Assembly (NCBI GenBank): GCA_016213435.1
Contig: JACRAL010000001.1
Span: 1 to 51,977 of the forward strand
Origin: Bacteroidota bacterium
Lineage (GTDB): Bacteria > Bacteroidota > Bacteroidia > Palsa-948
DNA: 51,977 nt
Reading direction: 5' to 3'
The translations under genes and the position numbers were made by a program. Positions 26,528 through 35,100 of this stretch are shown here, piece by piece. Every line of letters starts with the position of its first letter. The first letter of the stretch is position 1. The notes beneath the pieces were generated by a model, which worked only from the letters and a program-made list of their open reading frames with translations, was not told the DNA's origin and ran no database searches.

Positions 26528-27742
26528 ATGAAAAAGATTTTCACCCTCATCGTGCTCTTTGTGCTCTTTCTGTTCCATACAGCGAATGCGCAAACACCTG
26601 TTTTATCCTCTGCTCCAAACAGTATGGAAATTAAATTTGAAAGGCCAAGCTTTAGTATACAAAAAAAACTTTCTGCACCTTTAGTTTCACCAAACTATTC
26701 GCTCTTTCTTGACTATGATGATGCGGATGCTTTTGTATGGGGTGCTAATAACAACATCAGTGCTCATTTTATGAATATGCATGTTTCCACTGATTCAATT
26801 TATAGGTATTGCGTTGTGGCTTTTGACAGTTTGTATGATTTGAGTCAACTGGATGTTAATGGTAATCCTCCGGTTGATTGGGCGTATAAAAATGTTACCG
26901 GTGTTACCGTAGATACTATTCTTGCTGTTGTAGGGCAAGAAAATAACTCCGGAATTAATGATACGCTTAGAGTAAAGATTGTTTCTGTGAATGCATCGGG
27001 GTACCCCACAACTACTGTTTTGTGGAGTCATGATACAATAATTCCAAGTGGCACACCGATTTCCCCATCCAATGATTGGCATGTAGGAAAGGTGTTGAGA
27101 TTTTATCCGAATCATACTCTTGTCGGAAGTAAAAAATTTGCTGTCCAACTTGAATACTTTGGAGCAAAACAAGACACGCTGGTTTTTGTTGCAGGATACC
27201 AACCCAGAAGCGCACTTTGTCCTACTACAAAAACGCTTGCTATGACAACTAATTTTTCTCCAATAGGCACTACTTTAGTCGCAAATAGTTTTGTTTATGA
27301 ACCCCACAAACCAATTAATGGTTTAATTCCGGGAAATTATTTTTCTTATTATGACTGCGGTACTGTTGGCACCTATAATCAGGGGGTTGATGGAGAAACG
27401 TATATTCAAAACATAGATATATTTTCTTATGTTACCATCACCACCAACACAGGCATTAATGAATATCCTTCTAACAACGGATTAAGTTTGCTTGGTGCCT
27501 ATCCCAACCCTGCCAATGATTTTACAAATATCCGTTACCGTATAAATGAACCAACAACTGTTTCGGTAGAAGTATTTGATCTCACAGGGCGTGTAATCGA
27601 ACAGCGTTCGGAGAAACTTTCTGCAGGAACTCACGAGATGAAGGTTTCCCTGAAAGATGTTGCGTCCGGAAATTATTTCTATACAATTAAAACAGGAAGT
27701 ACCCAACTCTCAAGTAAATTCATTGTAACTCATAAGCAATAG
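26528..27742 (+). CDS. Secreted protein with T9SS type A sorting domain
   Basis: The 404-residue protein starts with a clear signal peptide (MKKIFTLIVLFVLFLFHTANAQ). Its last 80 residues form a type A sorting domain: AYPNPANDFTNIRY, VEVFDLTGRVI, GTHEMKVSLKDVASGNYFYTI and a basic end after SSKFIVTHK. Such domains direct passage through the type IX system, with anchoring or release at the surface. The middle has no family I can name; it contains VDTILAVVGQENNSGINDTLRVKIV, suggesting a beta-rich fold. It lies immediately upstream of the secretion-core genes but is separated from them by a strong terminator, so it is likely transcribed alone. Confidence 0.85.
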   Translation: MKKIFTLIVLFVLFLFHTANAQTPVLSSAPNSMEIKFERPSFSIQKKLSAPLVSPNYSLFLDYDDADAFVWGANNNISAHFMNMHVSTDSIYRYCVVAFDSLYDLSQLDVNGNPPVDWAYKNVTGVTVDTILAVVGQENNSGINDTLRVKIVSVNASGYPTTTVLWSHDTIIPSGTPISPSNDWHVGKVLRFYPNHTLVGSKKFAVQLEYFGAKQDTLVFVAGYQPRSALCPTTKTLAMTTNFSPIGTTLVANSFVYEPHKPINGLIPGNYFSYYDCGTVGTYNQGVDGETYIQNIDIFSYVTITTNTGINEYPSNNGLSLLGAYPNPANDFTNIRYRINEPTTVSVEVFDLTGRVIEQRSEKLSAGTHEMKVSLKDVASGNYFYTIKTGSTQLSSKFIVTHKQ

Positions 27743-27756
27743 ATCTTTTATCGAAA

Positions 27757-27806
27757 AACTCCTCTAATGCATGCACTTAGCCTAACATTAGGGGAGTTTT
27801 TTTTTA
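27757..27806 (+). terminator. Rho-independent terminator after the type A-sorted gene
   Basis: AACTCCTCTAATG (27757-27769) pairs with CATTAGGGGAGTT (27786-27798) over 13 positions with one G-U pair. The loop is 16 bases and a run of nine T follows. Confidence 0.9.
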
Positions 27807-27867
27807 ATTATTGTGAAACGCTGATTTTTTTAAAAAAACACACATATAAAATTTATCTAATTAAATA

Positions 27868-27898
27868 CTTGCACAGAATTTATAAAATCCTACTTTAG
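27868..27898 (+). promoter_or_regulatory. Candidate promoter for the porP-gldKLMN cluster
   Basis: TTG at 27869-27871 is followed after 19 bases by TACTTTAG at 27891-27898, close to the -33 TTG / -7 TAnnTTTG pattern of Bacteroidota. It lies about 100 bases before the porP ATG, after the upstream terminator. Confidence 0.4.
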
Positions 27899-27997
27899 TG
27901 CCCTGATTTTAAACGAAGGTCTTTTGGTTGCATGATGGTATTTAAAAAGTTGTTAACAAAAATGATTGTAATTAACAATGAAAATTAAAAAATTTAA

Positions 27998-28969
27998 ATG
28001 AAAAAAGTATTTACCTCACTGTTTTTAATTTTTAATTTCTTCTTTTTAATTAAAGGAATTGCACAACAAGACCCCCAGTTCAGTCAAAACATGTTTATTA
28101 AATTGCCTGTTAATCCGGGATATGCCGGAACGAATGGGGCCATTTGCGCAACCGCAGTGTATCGTACACAGTGGGTTGGATTTCCGGGCGCTCCTAAAAC
28201 TCTTTACTTCAGTTTAGATGCTCCTGTACCGGCATTGCATGGAGGGGCAGGACTTACGGTTGTAAGTGATAAATTAGGGAATTTTAATTTTATGCATGCA
28301 CGCGGTGCTTATTCATATCATAGAGTTATCGGAACAGGATTGCTCGGAATTGGTCTTGAAGTAGGAATGCTTCAATCATCGGTACAGAATAATTGGCTGG
28401 CTCCCGATGGAACCAATGGAAATACGGATAATTCAATTCCGTCAACAGCAGTTAAAAAAACAACATACGATGTTGGATTAGGAGTATACTTCCGCACGGG
28501 TCCATTATATGCAGGTATTTCCGCTTCGCATCTTCCTCAGCAGCAATTAAAAGCAACCAATTTTGATTATAAAGCAGCCAGACATTATTATGTAATGGCA
28601 GGATATGATTTTATTCTTTCCAGCCCTTTTACACTTCGCCCTTCTGTACATATAAAAAGCGATGCAGCGGTTACTACATTTGATGTTAACGTAAACTTGC
28701 TTTATAATAATAAAGTATGGGCAGGAGTTTCTTATCGCTTGCAGGATGCTATTGTTCCTATGCTTGGATTTGCTTTGCCTGTAACTGGAAAATCAACTTT
28801 AAAAATCGGCTATGCCTATGATCTCGGAGCATCTGATCTAAAGACCTATCATAATAATACCCACGAAATCTTGCTGAACTATTGTATAAAATTTACTCCC
28901 AAGCCTAAGACTCAAAGCCACGAGAACCCTAGAAATATGGGGATGAGTAGAAGTAAGCTTGTATTTTAA
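27998..28969 (+). CDS. porP: PorP/SprF-family type IX secretion protein at the head of the core cluster
   Basis: The 323-residue protein has a signal peptide ending near IKGIAQQ, then DPQFSQNMFIKLPVNPGYAG, the typical start of mature PorP/SprF proteins, followed by repeated amphipathic strands fitting an outer-membrane beta-barrel. It is followed by gldK, gldL, gldM and gldN in the same order as porPKLMN of Porphyromonas gingivalis. That position suggests it is the general core PorP rather than a cargo-specific copy like the one at 13195. The C-terminal basic extension (KPKTQSHENPRNMG) is not typical and may be lineage-specific. Confidence 0.88.
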   Translation: MKKVFTSLFLIFNFFFLIKGIAQQDPQFSQNMFIKLPVNPGYAGTNGAICATAVYRTQWVGFPGAPKTLYFSLDAPVPALHGGAGLTVVSDKLGNFNFMHARGAYSYHRVIGTGLLGIGLEVGMLQSSVQNNWLAPDGTNGNTDNSIPSTAVKKTTYDVGLGVYFRTGPLYAGISASHLPQQQLKATNFDYKAARHYYVMAGYDFILSSPFTLRPSVHIKSDAAVTTFDVNVNLLYNNKVWAGVSYRLQDAIVPMLGFALPVTGKSTLKIGYAYDLGASDLKTYHNNTHEILLNYCIKFTPKPKTQSHENPRNMGMSRSKLVF

Positions 28970-29037
28970 TATTTAAGAAGGTTAATTGACTTGATTGTAA
29001 GTCAGGTAGAATATTGTATCGGGTTTAAGAAAAACAA

Positions 29038-29068
29038 TTGCTAATCAAAATAAAGTTTCGTACCTTTC
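29038..29068 (+). promoter_or_regulatory. Candidate secondary promoter before gldK
   Basis: TTG at 29038-29040 and TACCTTTC at 29061-29068 are separated by 20 bases, near the Bacteroidota consensus. It lies in the 141-base gap between porP and gldK and could let gldKLMN be expressed independently. Confidence 0.35.
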
Positions 29069-29110
29069 GTTAATAGTAAAGATTGGAAGGAGAAACATAA
29101 AATAAAAACT

Positions 29111-30550
29111 ATGAAAAAGTTCCTTTTCTTTGGATTGCTTGCACTGACAATAAGTGCTTGTAAGCAAGGCGACAACGGAGAACTCGTGGGTGTGCAAGGC
29201 AGAGAGCCCTGGTTTTTTGCAGATCCTTACGGTATGCTTTACTGTCCCCTCGGAAGTTTCCATATGGGACAAAGCGATCAGGACATTCCTTTTGCCTTTA
29301 ACCAAAAGGCAAGAATGGTTTCTGTTCAGTCATTCTACATGGATCAGACAGAAATTTCAAACAATGAATACCGCCAGTTTGTTTACTGGGTGCGCGATTC
29401 CATTGCCCGCGAACTTCTTGGCAATCAAGATGCAGATAAATGGTGGAACTCTAAGGATGAATATGGTGAAGACCGTGCAGATGGCGGACATAATTTGATA
29501 TGGGAGACACCACTTGACTATCATGATCAAGATCTTGATGTAAGAGCTACTTTGGATGACCTGTACCTTCCCCAACAGGAAAGATTTTATAACCAGAAGC
29601 AGTTTGATACCAGAAAATTCAACTTCACGTATTACCGTATTGACTTGAAAAAAGCGGCAAGAAAAACCAATCGCTTCAAGCAGAACATGACCCCCGATGA
29701 ACAGGGCAGAATGTTTCTTAATGGAACAGGGCATCCGGCAGCAGATAGTACAAAAGATGGTTTGGGATATTATATGATTGATAACAAATCGCCCAAAAAA
29801 GACAGAAGTGTTTTTATTGTCAAAGACATTATTAATGTATATCCGGATACGCTTGCATGGGTTCATGACTTCACCTATTCGTTTAATGAACCTATGACGA
29901 ATAATTATTTCTGGCATCCTGCTTACGATGAGTATCCGGTGGTTGGCGTTACCTGGAAACAAGCCCGTGCTTTCTGCGTATGGAGAACACAATATCTGAA
30001 TAGTTACCTTGCCGGAATGGGTCATGCAATCGTAAATGATTTTCGTTTGCCTACCGAAACAGAATGGGAATACGGAGCGCGTGGCGGATTGTCTTTGAGT
30101 CCATATCCTTGGGGCGGACCTTATATTCGCAATGCGCGTGGTTGTTTTCTTGGCAACTTTAAACCGATGCGGGGAAGTTATACGGATGATGGAGGACTGC
30201 ATACAGTACACATTTTCTCCTATTCACCAAACGAATGGGGATTCTATAACATGGCGGGTAATGTTTCTGAGTGGACAAGCAATGCATTTGAAGAAGGCGC
30301 TTACGATTTTGCACATGACTTGAATCCCGACATGTCGTATGATCCAACAGAAGATGAAAAATATCAATCTGTTCGCCAGCGTAAAGTTATTCGTGGCGGC
30401 TCATGGAAAGATGTAGGATTCTTTCTGCAATGCAGCAGTAGAAGTTATGAGTATCAGGATACAGCAAAATGTTACATTGGTTTCCGTTGTGCGATGACCT
30501 ATTTGGGTCGTGCCAAGGGGGATGATGTAACTGCACAAGCGGGACAATAA
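29111..30550 (+). CDS. gldK: Type IX secretion ring lipoprotein GldK/PorK
   Basis: The 479-residue protein starts with a lipoprotein signal (LLALTISAC, acylated cysteine C17). The rest is a formylglycine-generating-enzyme-like (SUMF1) fold, as in GldK/PorK. Its motifs are GSFHMGQSDQD, FYMDQTEISNNEYRQF, VVGVTWKQARAFC, RLPTETEWEYGARGG, NMAGNVSEWTSN, VIRGGSWKD and YIGFRCAM. With GldN it forms the periplasmic ring under the outer membrane that supports the SprA/Sov translocon. It is the first gldKLMN gene; gldL starts 75 bases later, after a short gap holding a palindrome. Confidence 0.93.
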   Translation: MKKFLFFGLLALTISACKQGDNGELVGVQGREPWFFADPYGMLYCPLGSFHMGQSDQDIPFAFNQKARMVSVQSFYMDQTEISNNEYRQFVYWVRDSIARELLGNQDADKWWNSKDEYGEDRADGGHNLIWETPLDYHDQDLDVRATLDDLYLPQQERFYNQKQFDTRKFNFTYYRIDLKKAARKTNRFKQNMTPDEQGRMFLNGTGHPAADSTKDGLGYYMIDNKSPKKDRSVFIVKDIINVYPDTLAWVHDFTYSFNEPMTNNYFWHPAYDEYPVVGVTWKQARAFCVWRTQYLNSYLAGMGHAIVNDFRLPTETEWEYGARGGLSLSPYPWGGPYIRNARGCFLGNFKPMRGSYTDDGGLHTVHIFSYSPNEWGFYNMAGNVSEWTSNAFEEGAYDFAHDLNPDMSYDPTEDEKYQSVRQRKVIRGGSWKDVGFFLQCSSRSYEYQDTAKCYIGFRCAMTYLGRAKGDDVTAQAGQ

Positions 30551-30591
30551 AACAATAATTTATATAAGCAAACCCAATCAACCAATCAACC

Positions 30592-30609
30592 TCCCGATAA
30601 CTATCGGGA
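30592..30609. repeat. TCCCGATA palindrome between gldK and gldL
   Basis: TCCCGATA-AC-TATCGGGA has perfect 8-base arms. It is preceded by two copies of CCAATCAA (30574-30589). It belongs to the same TCCCGA...TCGGGA type as the palindrome at 38085-38102 in argS. There is no T run, so it does not look like a terminator. Confidence 0.7.
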
Positions 30610-30625
30610 CTAAAAACTAAATTTT

Positions 30626-31651
30626 ATGACATTTGCAGAATTTGCGGAAACCAAAAAGTTTAAAACCATCATGAACTATATTTATAGTTTGGGAGCTGCG
30701 GTGGTTATTGCGGGCGCTCTTTTCAAAATCCAGCACTGGCCTGGAGCTAACCTCATGCTTAATATAGGAATGGGTACTGAAGTGTTTGTGTTCTGTATTT
30801 TTGCGATTGACCCAACTCAGGTACACATGGATTTAGATTGGTCGCTTGTTTATCCCGAATTAGCAGGAATGCACGATGAAGAAGGAAAAGAAGAAAACAA
30901 ACCCATCACGGAGCAATTAGATAATATGCTGGAAGAAGCCAAAATAGGACCTGAATTGATAGCAAGTTTGGGTTCCGGAATGAAAAATTTAAGCGAACAA
31001 ACAGCAAAATTAAATAACATTACAGATGCAGGTGTGGCTGCCAGCAATTTGGCAAACAGCATGAAGTCGGCAACTACAACTGTAACCAGTTTAACAGAAA
31101 CGTATGACAAAAGCAGTAAAGCCATGGAGGGACTTTCTCAGTCTTATGGAAAGGCATCCAATGCGCTTGAACAATTTTCGTCTTTGGCACAGCAGGAAGG
31201 AGGAATATATACAGAACAATTGCAAAAGGCTTCAAAAAACATCAGTTCCCTTAATAGTGCTTATGAACTTCAAGTGCAGGCATCCAATGAAAATGTTAAA
31301 GTTGCTTCAAAAGCAAATGAGGGGATGCAAAAACTTCTTTCCCTACTTGAAGCTTCCATGGAGGCATCACAGCGCGATGCAGTTTCTTATGGCGAGCATT
31401 TGAAAAAAACTGCTGGTAATATAGAGTCACTCAATGCCGCTTACGAACTTCAATTGCAAACCACCAAAGAACATATCAGCAAATCCGGCAATCTTTATGC
31501 AGGCGTTGAAAGAACCTTGGCGAGTTTGAACGAATCATCTGAAGACGCACAAAAATTCAAACAACAGATGGGAACAATGGCAGAAAATCTATCTGCGTTG
31601 AATACAGTATATGGTAATATGCTGACAGCTATGAGCATTGGAAGAAAATAA
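30626..31651 (+). CDS. gldL: Type IX secretion/gliding motor protein GldL/PorL
   Basis: The 341-residue inner-membrane protein has two N-terminal membrane helices: residues about 17-35, and about 44-61 with GMGTEVFVFCIF. The joining segment is LFKIQHWPGANLM. The helices carry a lysine (K34) and a glutamate (E52), matching the conserved charged residues of GldL thought to serve proton-driven rotation with GldM. Residues about 110-340 form a long alpha-helical, coiled-coil cytoplasmic part with two related segments (SSLNSAYELQVQ and ESLNAAYELQLQ), indicating an internal repeat. GldL pentamers surround the GldM dimer to form the motor. Confidence 0.92.
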   Translation: MTFAEFAETKKFKTIMNYIYSLGAAVVIAGALFKIQHWPGANLMLNIGMGTEVFVFCIFAIDPTQVHMDLDWSLVYPELAGMHDEEGKEENKPITEQLDNMLEEAKIGPELIASLGSGMKNLSEQTAKLNNITDAGVAASNLANSMKSATTTVTSLTETYDKSSKAMEGLSQSYGKASNALEQFSSLAQQEGGIYTEQLQKASKNISSLNSAYELQVQASNENVKVASKANEGMQKLLSLLEASMEASQRDAVSYGEHLKKTAGNIESLNAAYELQLQTTKEHISKSGNLYAGVERTLASLNESSEDAQKFKQQMGTMAENLSALNTVYGNMLTAMSIGRK

Positions 31652-31652
31652 A

Positions 31653-31687
31653 ACCCCCTCCTGTCCTTCCCAAAGAGGAGGAGGAGT
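31653..31687. repeat. Purine/pyrimidine-rich dispersed element after gldL
   Basis: CCCCCTCCTGTCCTTCCC, AAA, then GAGGAGGAGGAG, starting 2 bases after the gldL stop. It is a degenerate form of the GC-rich hairpin family. Confidence 0.5.
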
Positions 31688-31730
31688 TAGAATATAATAG
31701 ATGATAAATAAAATAATAAACTGCACATGA

Positions 31731-31765
31731 AAGTCCTTCCCTTTGGGAAGGATTTAGGATGGGCT
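31731..31765. repeat. GC-rich palindromic element before gldM
   Basis: TCCTTCCC-TTT-GGGAAGGA is a perfect 8-base hairpin with a TTT loop (31734-31752), followed by TTTAGGATGGGCT. It ends 18 bases before the gldM ATG. Confidence 0.75.
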
Positions 31766-31782
31766 ACTAAACAATAAACTAT

Positions 31783-33432
31783 ATGGCAGGAGGAGGATCA
31801 CCCAGGCAGAAAATGATTAACTTGATGTATCTCGTTTTGCTGGCGCTGCTTGCAATGAACGTATCCAAAGAGATTCTTAATTCTTTTGCTCTTATTAATA
31901 ATGGCTTGGTGCGAACAAATGAAAATTTTTCGGTCAAGAACGACATTACTTACGATCAGTTTGACAAAGCCCTGACTGGCGATCCTAATAAGGTGCGCCC
32001 CTATTGGGACCGTGCACAAGCGGTCAAAAAACGTTCGCAGTTAATGTTTGATTATATTGAAGATATTAAAAAAGAATTGATACTTGATGTTGAGAAGAAA
32101 GAAACCGTGGAGATTGAGGGGCGTAATGGTCAAGACAGTACCATTAAAATTATAACAGATGTTCTGCACATGCAGGGAAAGGATGACAATTCCACTCCCA
32201 CGCATTATTTTTTTGGTTCTGCAGATAAAGCGGAACCCGGAAATAAGGCGTTTGAGTTTAAAGACAAGATAAAAAAGTATAAGGATGATTTATTGTCGTA
32301 TGTCCCAGAAAGTGATAGAGCAAACATTCACTTAGGACTGGACATTTCAGATGTTTATTCACAGAAAGAAGGCATGAAAATCTCTTGGGAGTCGAACAAC
32401 TTTTATCATAATCCGGCAATTGCAACCATTGCACTGCTAACCAAAATGCAAAATGATGTAAAAAACAGTGAGTCAGACATTATAAATGCACTTTACAGGA
32501 GATTTGACCTTAAATCATTTAAGTTTGACACAGTATCTACACGTGTGGTTGCAAATTCGAATTATGTTTTGATTGGGGAACAATATCGTGCAGAAATATT
32601 TTTAGCTGCATTTAGTACAACCTCTAATCCTTCGGTTACCTTGGGTGAAGTGGATACCGTGAACCTTACTATTAAAGGACCCAAAGATACTTCTTCAGTT
32701 AAAGTAGCAAAAGGTATTGGTGTTTACACTTTTTCTCCTACAACAGAACAAACATATAAATACGGTGGATTGATTGGTATGAAAGATCCGGCAGATCCAA
32801 AACATATCCTTTATTTCCCTTTTAAATCTGAATTTAAAGCCGCCCGTCCTGCTATTGTTGTATCGCCTGATAAGATGAATGTGTTTTATATTGGGGTTGA
32901 CAATCCCGTTTCTATATCTGTTCCTGGGATTGCTGCAGAAGATTTGCAGCCCTCCATCTCTGGTGGTGGAAGCATTGGTGGTGTACGTGGAAAGTATACT
33001 GTAAAAGTTACAGGAGCAAGCAAAGAAGTCACTGTAAATGTTTCTGCAAAAACAAGAACTGGAGTTAAGTCCATGGGTTCTGGAATTACCTTCCGTGTAA
33101 AATCTGTTCCTTCTCCTGTACCAGAATTTATGGGGAAACGAGGTTCGGATGTTATACAACAAGTTGCATTAAAAAGCGCTTCGGCAATAATGGCAAAACT
33201 CGATAATTTTGAATTTGATCTTAAATTTCCTATTGTTTCTTTTTCTGTGTCAATGAACGTCAATGGTGTGGATGTGGAAGAAAAAACGAATGGTGGTGTC
33301 ATAAGCGAGAAACAAAAGGCGATGCTTGCAAGAGCCAAAAAAGGTAACAAAGTATATATAGAGGATGTAAGAGTGAAGATGCCAGATGGTTCTATAAGAC
33401 CCATTGGTAGTGTGAATTTGAAGGTTATTTAA
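31783..33432 (+). CDS. gldM: Type IX secretion/gliding motor protein GldM/PorM
   Basis: The 549-residue protein begins AGGGSPRQKMINLMYLVLLALLAM with one membrane helix (about residues 11-30). An arginine (R8) sits just before it, and the helix is followed by NVSKEILNSFALIN, the conserved GldM start. The remaining ~515 residues are periplasmic and form the four stacked domains known for GldM/PorM dimers, which transmit motor movement to the GldK-GldN ring. Regions such as VDNPVSISVPGI and GKYTVKVTGASKEVTVNVSA fit the beta-sandwich D3/D4 domains. It is spaced 131 bases from gldL by two dispersed repeats, and gldN follows after 11 bases. Confidence 0.93.
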   Translation: MAGGGSPRQKMINLMYLVLLALLAMNVSKEILNSFALINNGLVRTNENFSVKNDITYDQFDKALTGDPNKVRPYWDRAQAVKKRSQLMFDYIEDIKKELILDVEKKETVEIEGRNGQDSTIKIITDVLHMQGKDDNSTPTHYFFGSADKAEPGNKAFEFKDKIKKYKDDLLSYVPESDRANIHLGLDISDVYSQKEGMKISWESNNFYHNPAIATIALLTKMQNDVKNSESDIINALYRRFDLKSFKFDTVSTRVVANSNYVLIGEQYRAEIFLAAFSTTSNPSVTLGEVDTVNLTIKGPKDTSSVKVAKGIGVYTFSPTTEQTYKYGGLIGMKDPADPKHILYFPFKSEFKAARPAIVVSPDKMNVFYIGVDNPVSISVPGIAAEDLQPSISGGGSIGGVRGKYTVKVTGASKEVTVNVSAKTRTGVKSMGSGITFRVKSVPSPVPEFMGKRGSDVIQQVALKSASAIMAKLDNFEFDLKFPIVSFSVSMNVNGVDVEEKTNGGVISEKQKAMLARAKKGNKVYIEDVRVKMPDGSIRPIGSVNLKVI

Positions 33433-33443
33433 TCTAAAACAAT

Positions 33444-34361
33444 ATGAAAAAGCTGAAACTATCAGGAGTATTTGTTGTAGCTACTGTTCTTTGCGTGTGT
33501 GCGCAACCAACCACCACTCCTACCATCTCAAGTACTCCTCCACCGCAAGCACCACAATCAACGGTATTTGGTCCTTCGGTAAATGATGGAGTTTATATTC
33601 CGGAACATCTTCCGAACCGTAAACCTATTCCTTATGTCCCTCTTAGGGAATCGGATGTTATTTGGCAGCACAGGATCTGGAGGGTTATTGATCTTCGGGA
33701 AAAAATTAATCATCCACTATATTTTCCTACCGATGAAGTATCTACTAAAAGACCATCGCTCTTTTCAGTTATTAAGAAAGGTATAACTACTCATGAGTTA
33801 TCGGTATATGATCCTAATCCTGCTACGTTTGATGCGGATGAAGAATTTAAAATCGAATTTCCTTATTCGGAAGCGCAGAAGTCCTTTGTCGTGGAAAAAA
33901 GTTCATTTAAGCAGGATACAGCTACAGGAGAATTGACTGCGGTCACTCTTCCTGACACCGTTAAACCTGATGACATTAAGCAATATTGGATAAAAGAGGA
34001 TTGGTTTTTTGATAAGCAGCGCTCCATCATGGATGTAAGAATTCTTGGTATTGCTCCTGTTATTGAAACCCAAGATGATAAAGGAGGATTTAAAGGATAT
34101 AGACCTCTCTTTTGGTTGTATTATCCCGGCTGCAGAAACTGGTTTTCCAAGTATCAATGCTATAATCCATACAATGATGCAGAGTGGAGAACCTTTGATG
34201 AGGTCTTACATAAGCGCCAGTTCAGCAGCTACATAAAAGAAGAGACGAATGTGTATAACCGTCCTATTGTTACTTACGCACAAGGCGTAGATGCCCTTTT
34301 GGAATCCGACAGGATCAAAGACGACATCTTTAAGTTTGAACACGATATGTGGCAATACTAA
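33444..34361 (+). CDS. gldN: Type IX secretion ring protein GldN/PorN
   Basis: The 305-residue protein has an N-terminal export signal (KKLKLSGVFVVATVLCVCAQP). Its core shows VPLRESDVIWQHRIWRVIDLREKINHPLYFP, the hallmark of GldN/PorN, and later DIKQYWIKEDWFFDKQRS and RPLFWLYYPGCRNW. GldN binds GldK in the periplasmic ring. The 11-base gap to gldM implies co-transcription, and a terminator follows 18 bases after the stop. Cysteines at the end of the signal (LCVC) leave open whether it is lipid-modified, which is not usual for GldN. Confidence 0.93.
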   Translation: MKKLKLSGVFVVATVLCVCAQPTTTPTISSTPPPQAPQSTVFGPSVNDGVYIPEHLPNRKPIPYVPLRESDVIWQHRIWRVIDLREKINHPLYFPTDEVSTKRPSLFSVIKKGITTHELSVYDPNPATFDADEEFKIEFPYSEAQKSFVVEKSSFKQDTATGELTAVTLPDTVKPDDIKQYWIKEDWFFDKQRSIMDVRILGIAPVIETQDDKGGFKGYRPLFWLYYPGCRNWFSKYQCYNPYNDAEWRTFDEVLHKRQFSSYIKEETNVYNRPIVTYAQGVDALLESDRIKDDIFKFEHDMWQY

Positions 34362-34378
34362 GAAGTTTTTTTTATTAA

Positions 34379-34412
34379 GAAAAGCCTCTGGAGAAATTCA
34401 GGGGCTTTTTTT
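34379..34412 (+). terminator. Rho-independent terminator of the gldKLMN cluster
   Basis: AAAGCCTCTG (34381-34390) pairs with CAGGGGCTTT (34399-34408), with one G-U pair and an 8-base loop, followed by a T-rich run. Confidence 0.9.
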
Positions 34413-34492
34413 ATTTTAGGGAATGACGCACATTGGAGATCAAAGACATCAGGAAATCATGAAATAGGAGTAATCACTTTTCAAAATAAAAT

Positions 34493-34500
34493 TACCTTTG
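34493..34500 (+). promoter_or_regulatory. Candidate -7 box for the FKBP isomerase gene
   Basis: TACCTTTG fits TAnnTTTG exactly and lies 17 bases before the ATG at 34518, so the transcript leader would be very short. The -33 element is not clear. Confidence 0.45.
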
Positions 34501-34517
34501 CCTTCTAAAATTCATCC

Positions 34518-35036
34518 ATGAATATCACAAAAAATTCGGTCGTAACGCTCGGCTACACACTCAAAACCCGTACAGGTTTAGCGCTTGAAGAAAAACAAGT
34601 TGAAAAAACAACGGCAGAACATCCTTTTGTATTTATATACGGAGCAGGAATGCTGCTTCCTGACTTTGAAAACAATATACGCGGAAAAAAATCGGGTGAT
34701 ACCTTTGACTTTTTTATTTCTGCAGAGAAAGGGTACGGTGTTAAGAATGATAAGTACATCATGAATATACCCATTGATTCATTCAAAAGTCCTGACGGCA
34801 CACTCGATCTCAATGAGATCCGCACAGGCAACATGCTCATGATGAACGATGATCAGGGTAACCAATTGCAAGGAAAAATTCTTGAAGTCACAGCTGTTCA
34901 TGTGAGAATGGATTTCAATCATCCGCTTGCCGGACATGAATTGCATTTTTCAGGGGAAGTGATCAATGTGCGTTCTGCCACTGAAGAGGAGCTTTCACAC
35001 GGGCATGTGCACGGACCGGGAGGGCATCATCACTAA
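34518..35036 (+). CDS. SlyD-like FKBP-type peptidyl-prolyl isomerase
   Basis: The 172-residue cytoplasmic protein starts with VTLGYTLKTRTGLALEE. It has FVFIYGAGMLLPDFENNIRGKKSGD, typical of the FKBP fold, and an insert-in-flap segment around residues 75-125, as in SlyD. NHPLAGHELHFSGEV closes the fold, and the tail HGHVHGPGGHHH is rich in histidine and probably binds metal such as nickel. SlyD proteins act as prolyl isomerases and chaperones. It is monocistronic between the gldN terminator and a convergent speA gene; the 64 bases between the two stops hold a hairpin repeat followed by a T run. Confidence 0.9.
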   Translation: MNITKNSVVTLGYTLKTRTGLALEEKQVEKTTAEHPFVFIYGAGMLLPDFENNIRGKKSGDTFDFFISAEKGYGVKNDKYIMNIPIDSFKSPDGTLDLNEIRTGNMLMMNDDQGNQLQGKILEVTAVHVRMDFNHPLAGHELHFSGEVINVRSATEEELSHGHVHGPGGHHH

Positions 35037-35060
35037 GAGAAACGAGCAGGGCTGTTAATG

Positions 35061-35100
35061 CCCTCTCTTCTTTGGAGAGGGTGGGGATCAGGCTTTTTTT
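35061..35100. terminator. Dispersed hairpin element that may serve as terminator between convergent genes
   Basis: CCCTCTC-TTCTTTG-GAGAGGG has perfect 7-base arms (35061-35067, 35075-35081), followed by TGGGGATCAGGC and nine or more T. It belongs to the same dispersed family as copies inside ispG and argS but could act as a terminator for the SlyD-like gene. Confidence 0.5.

Noticed and set aside
35061-35100. Reading the hairpin before speA purely as a terminator
   Set aside because: Its sequence belongs to the dispersed family found inside genes, so terminator function is only a possible secondary role.
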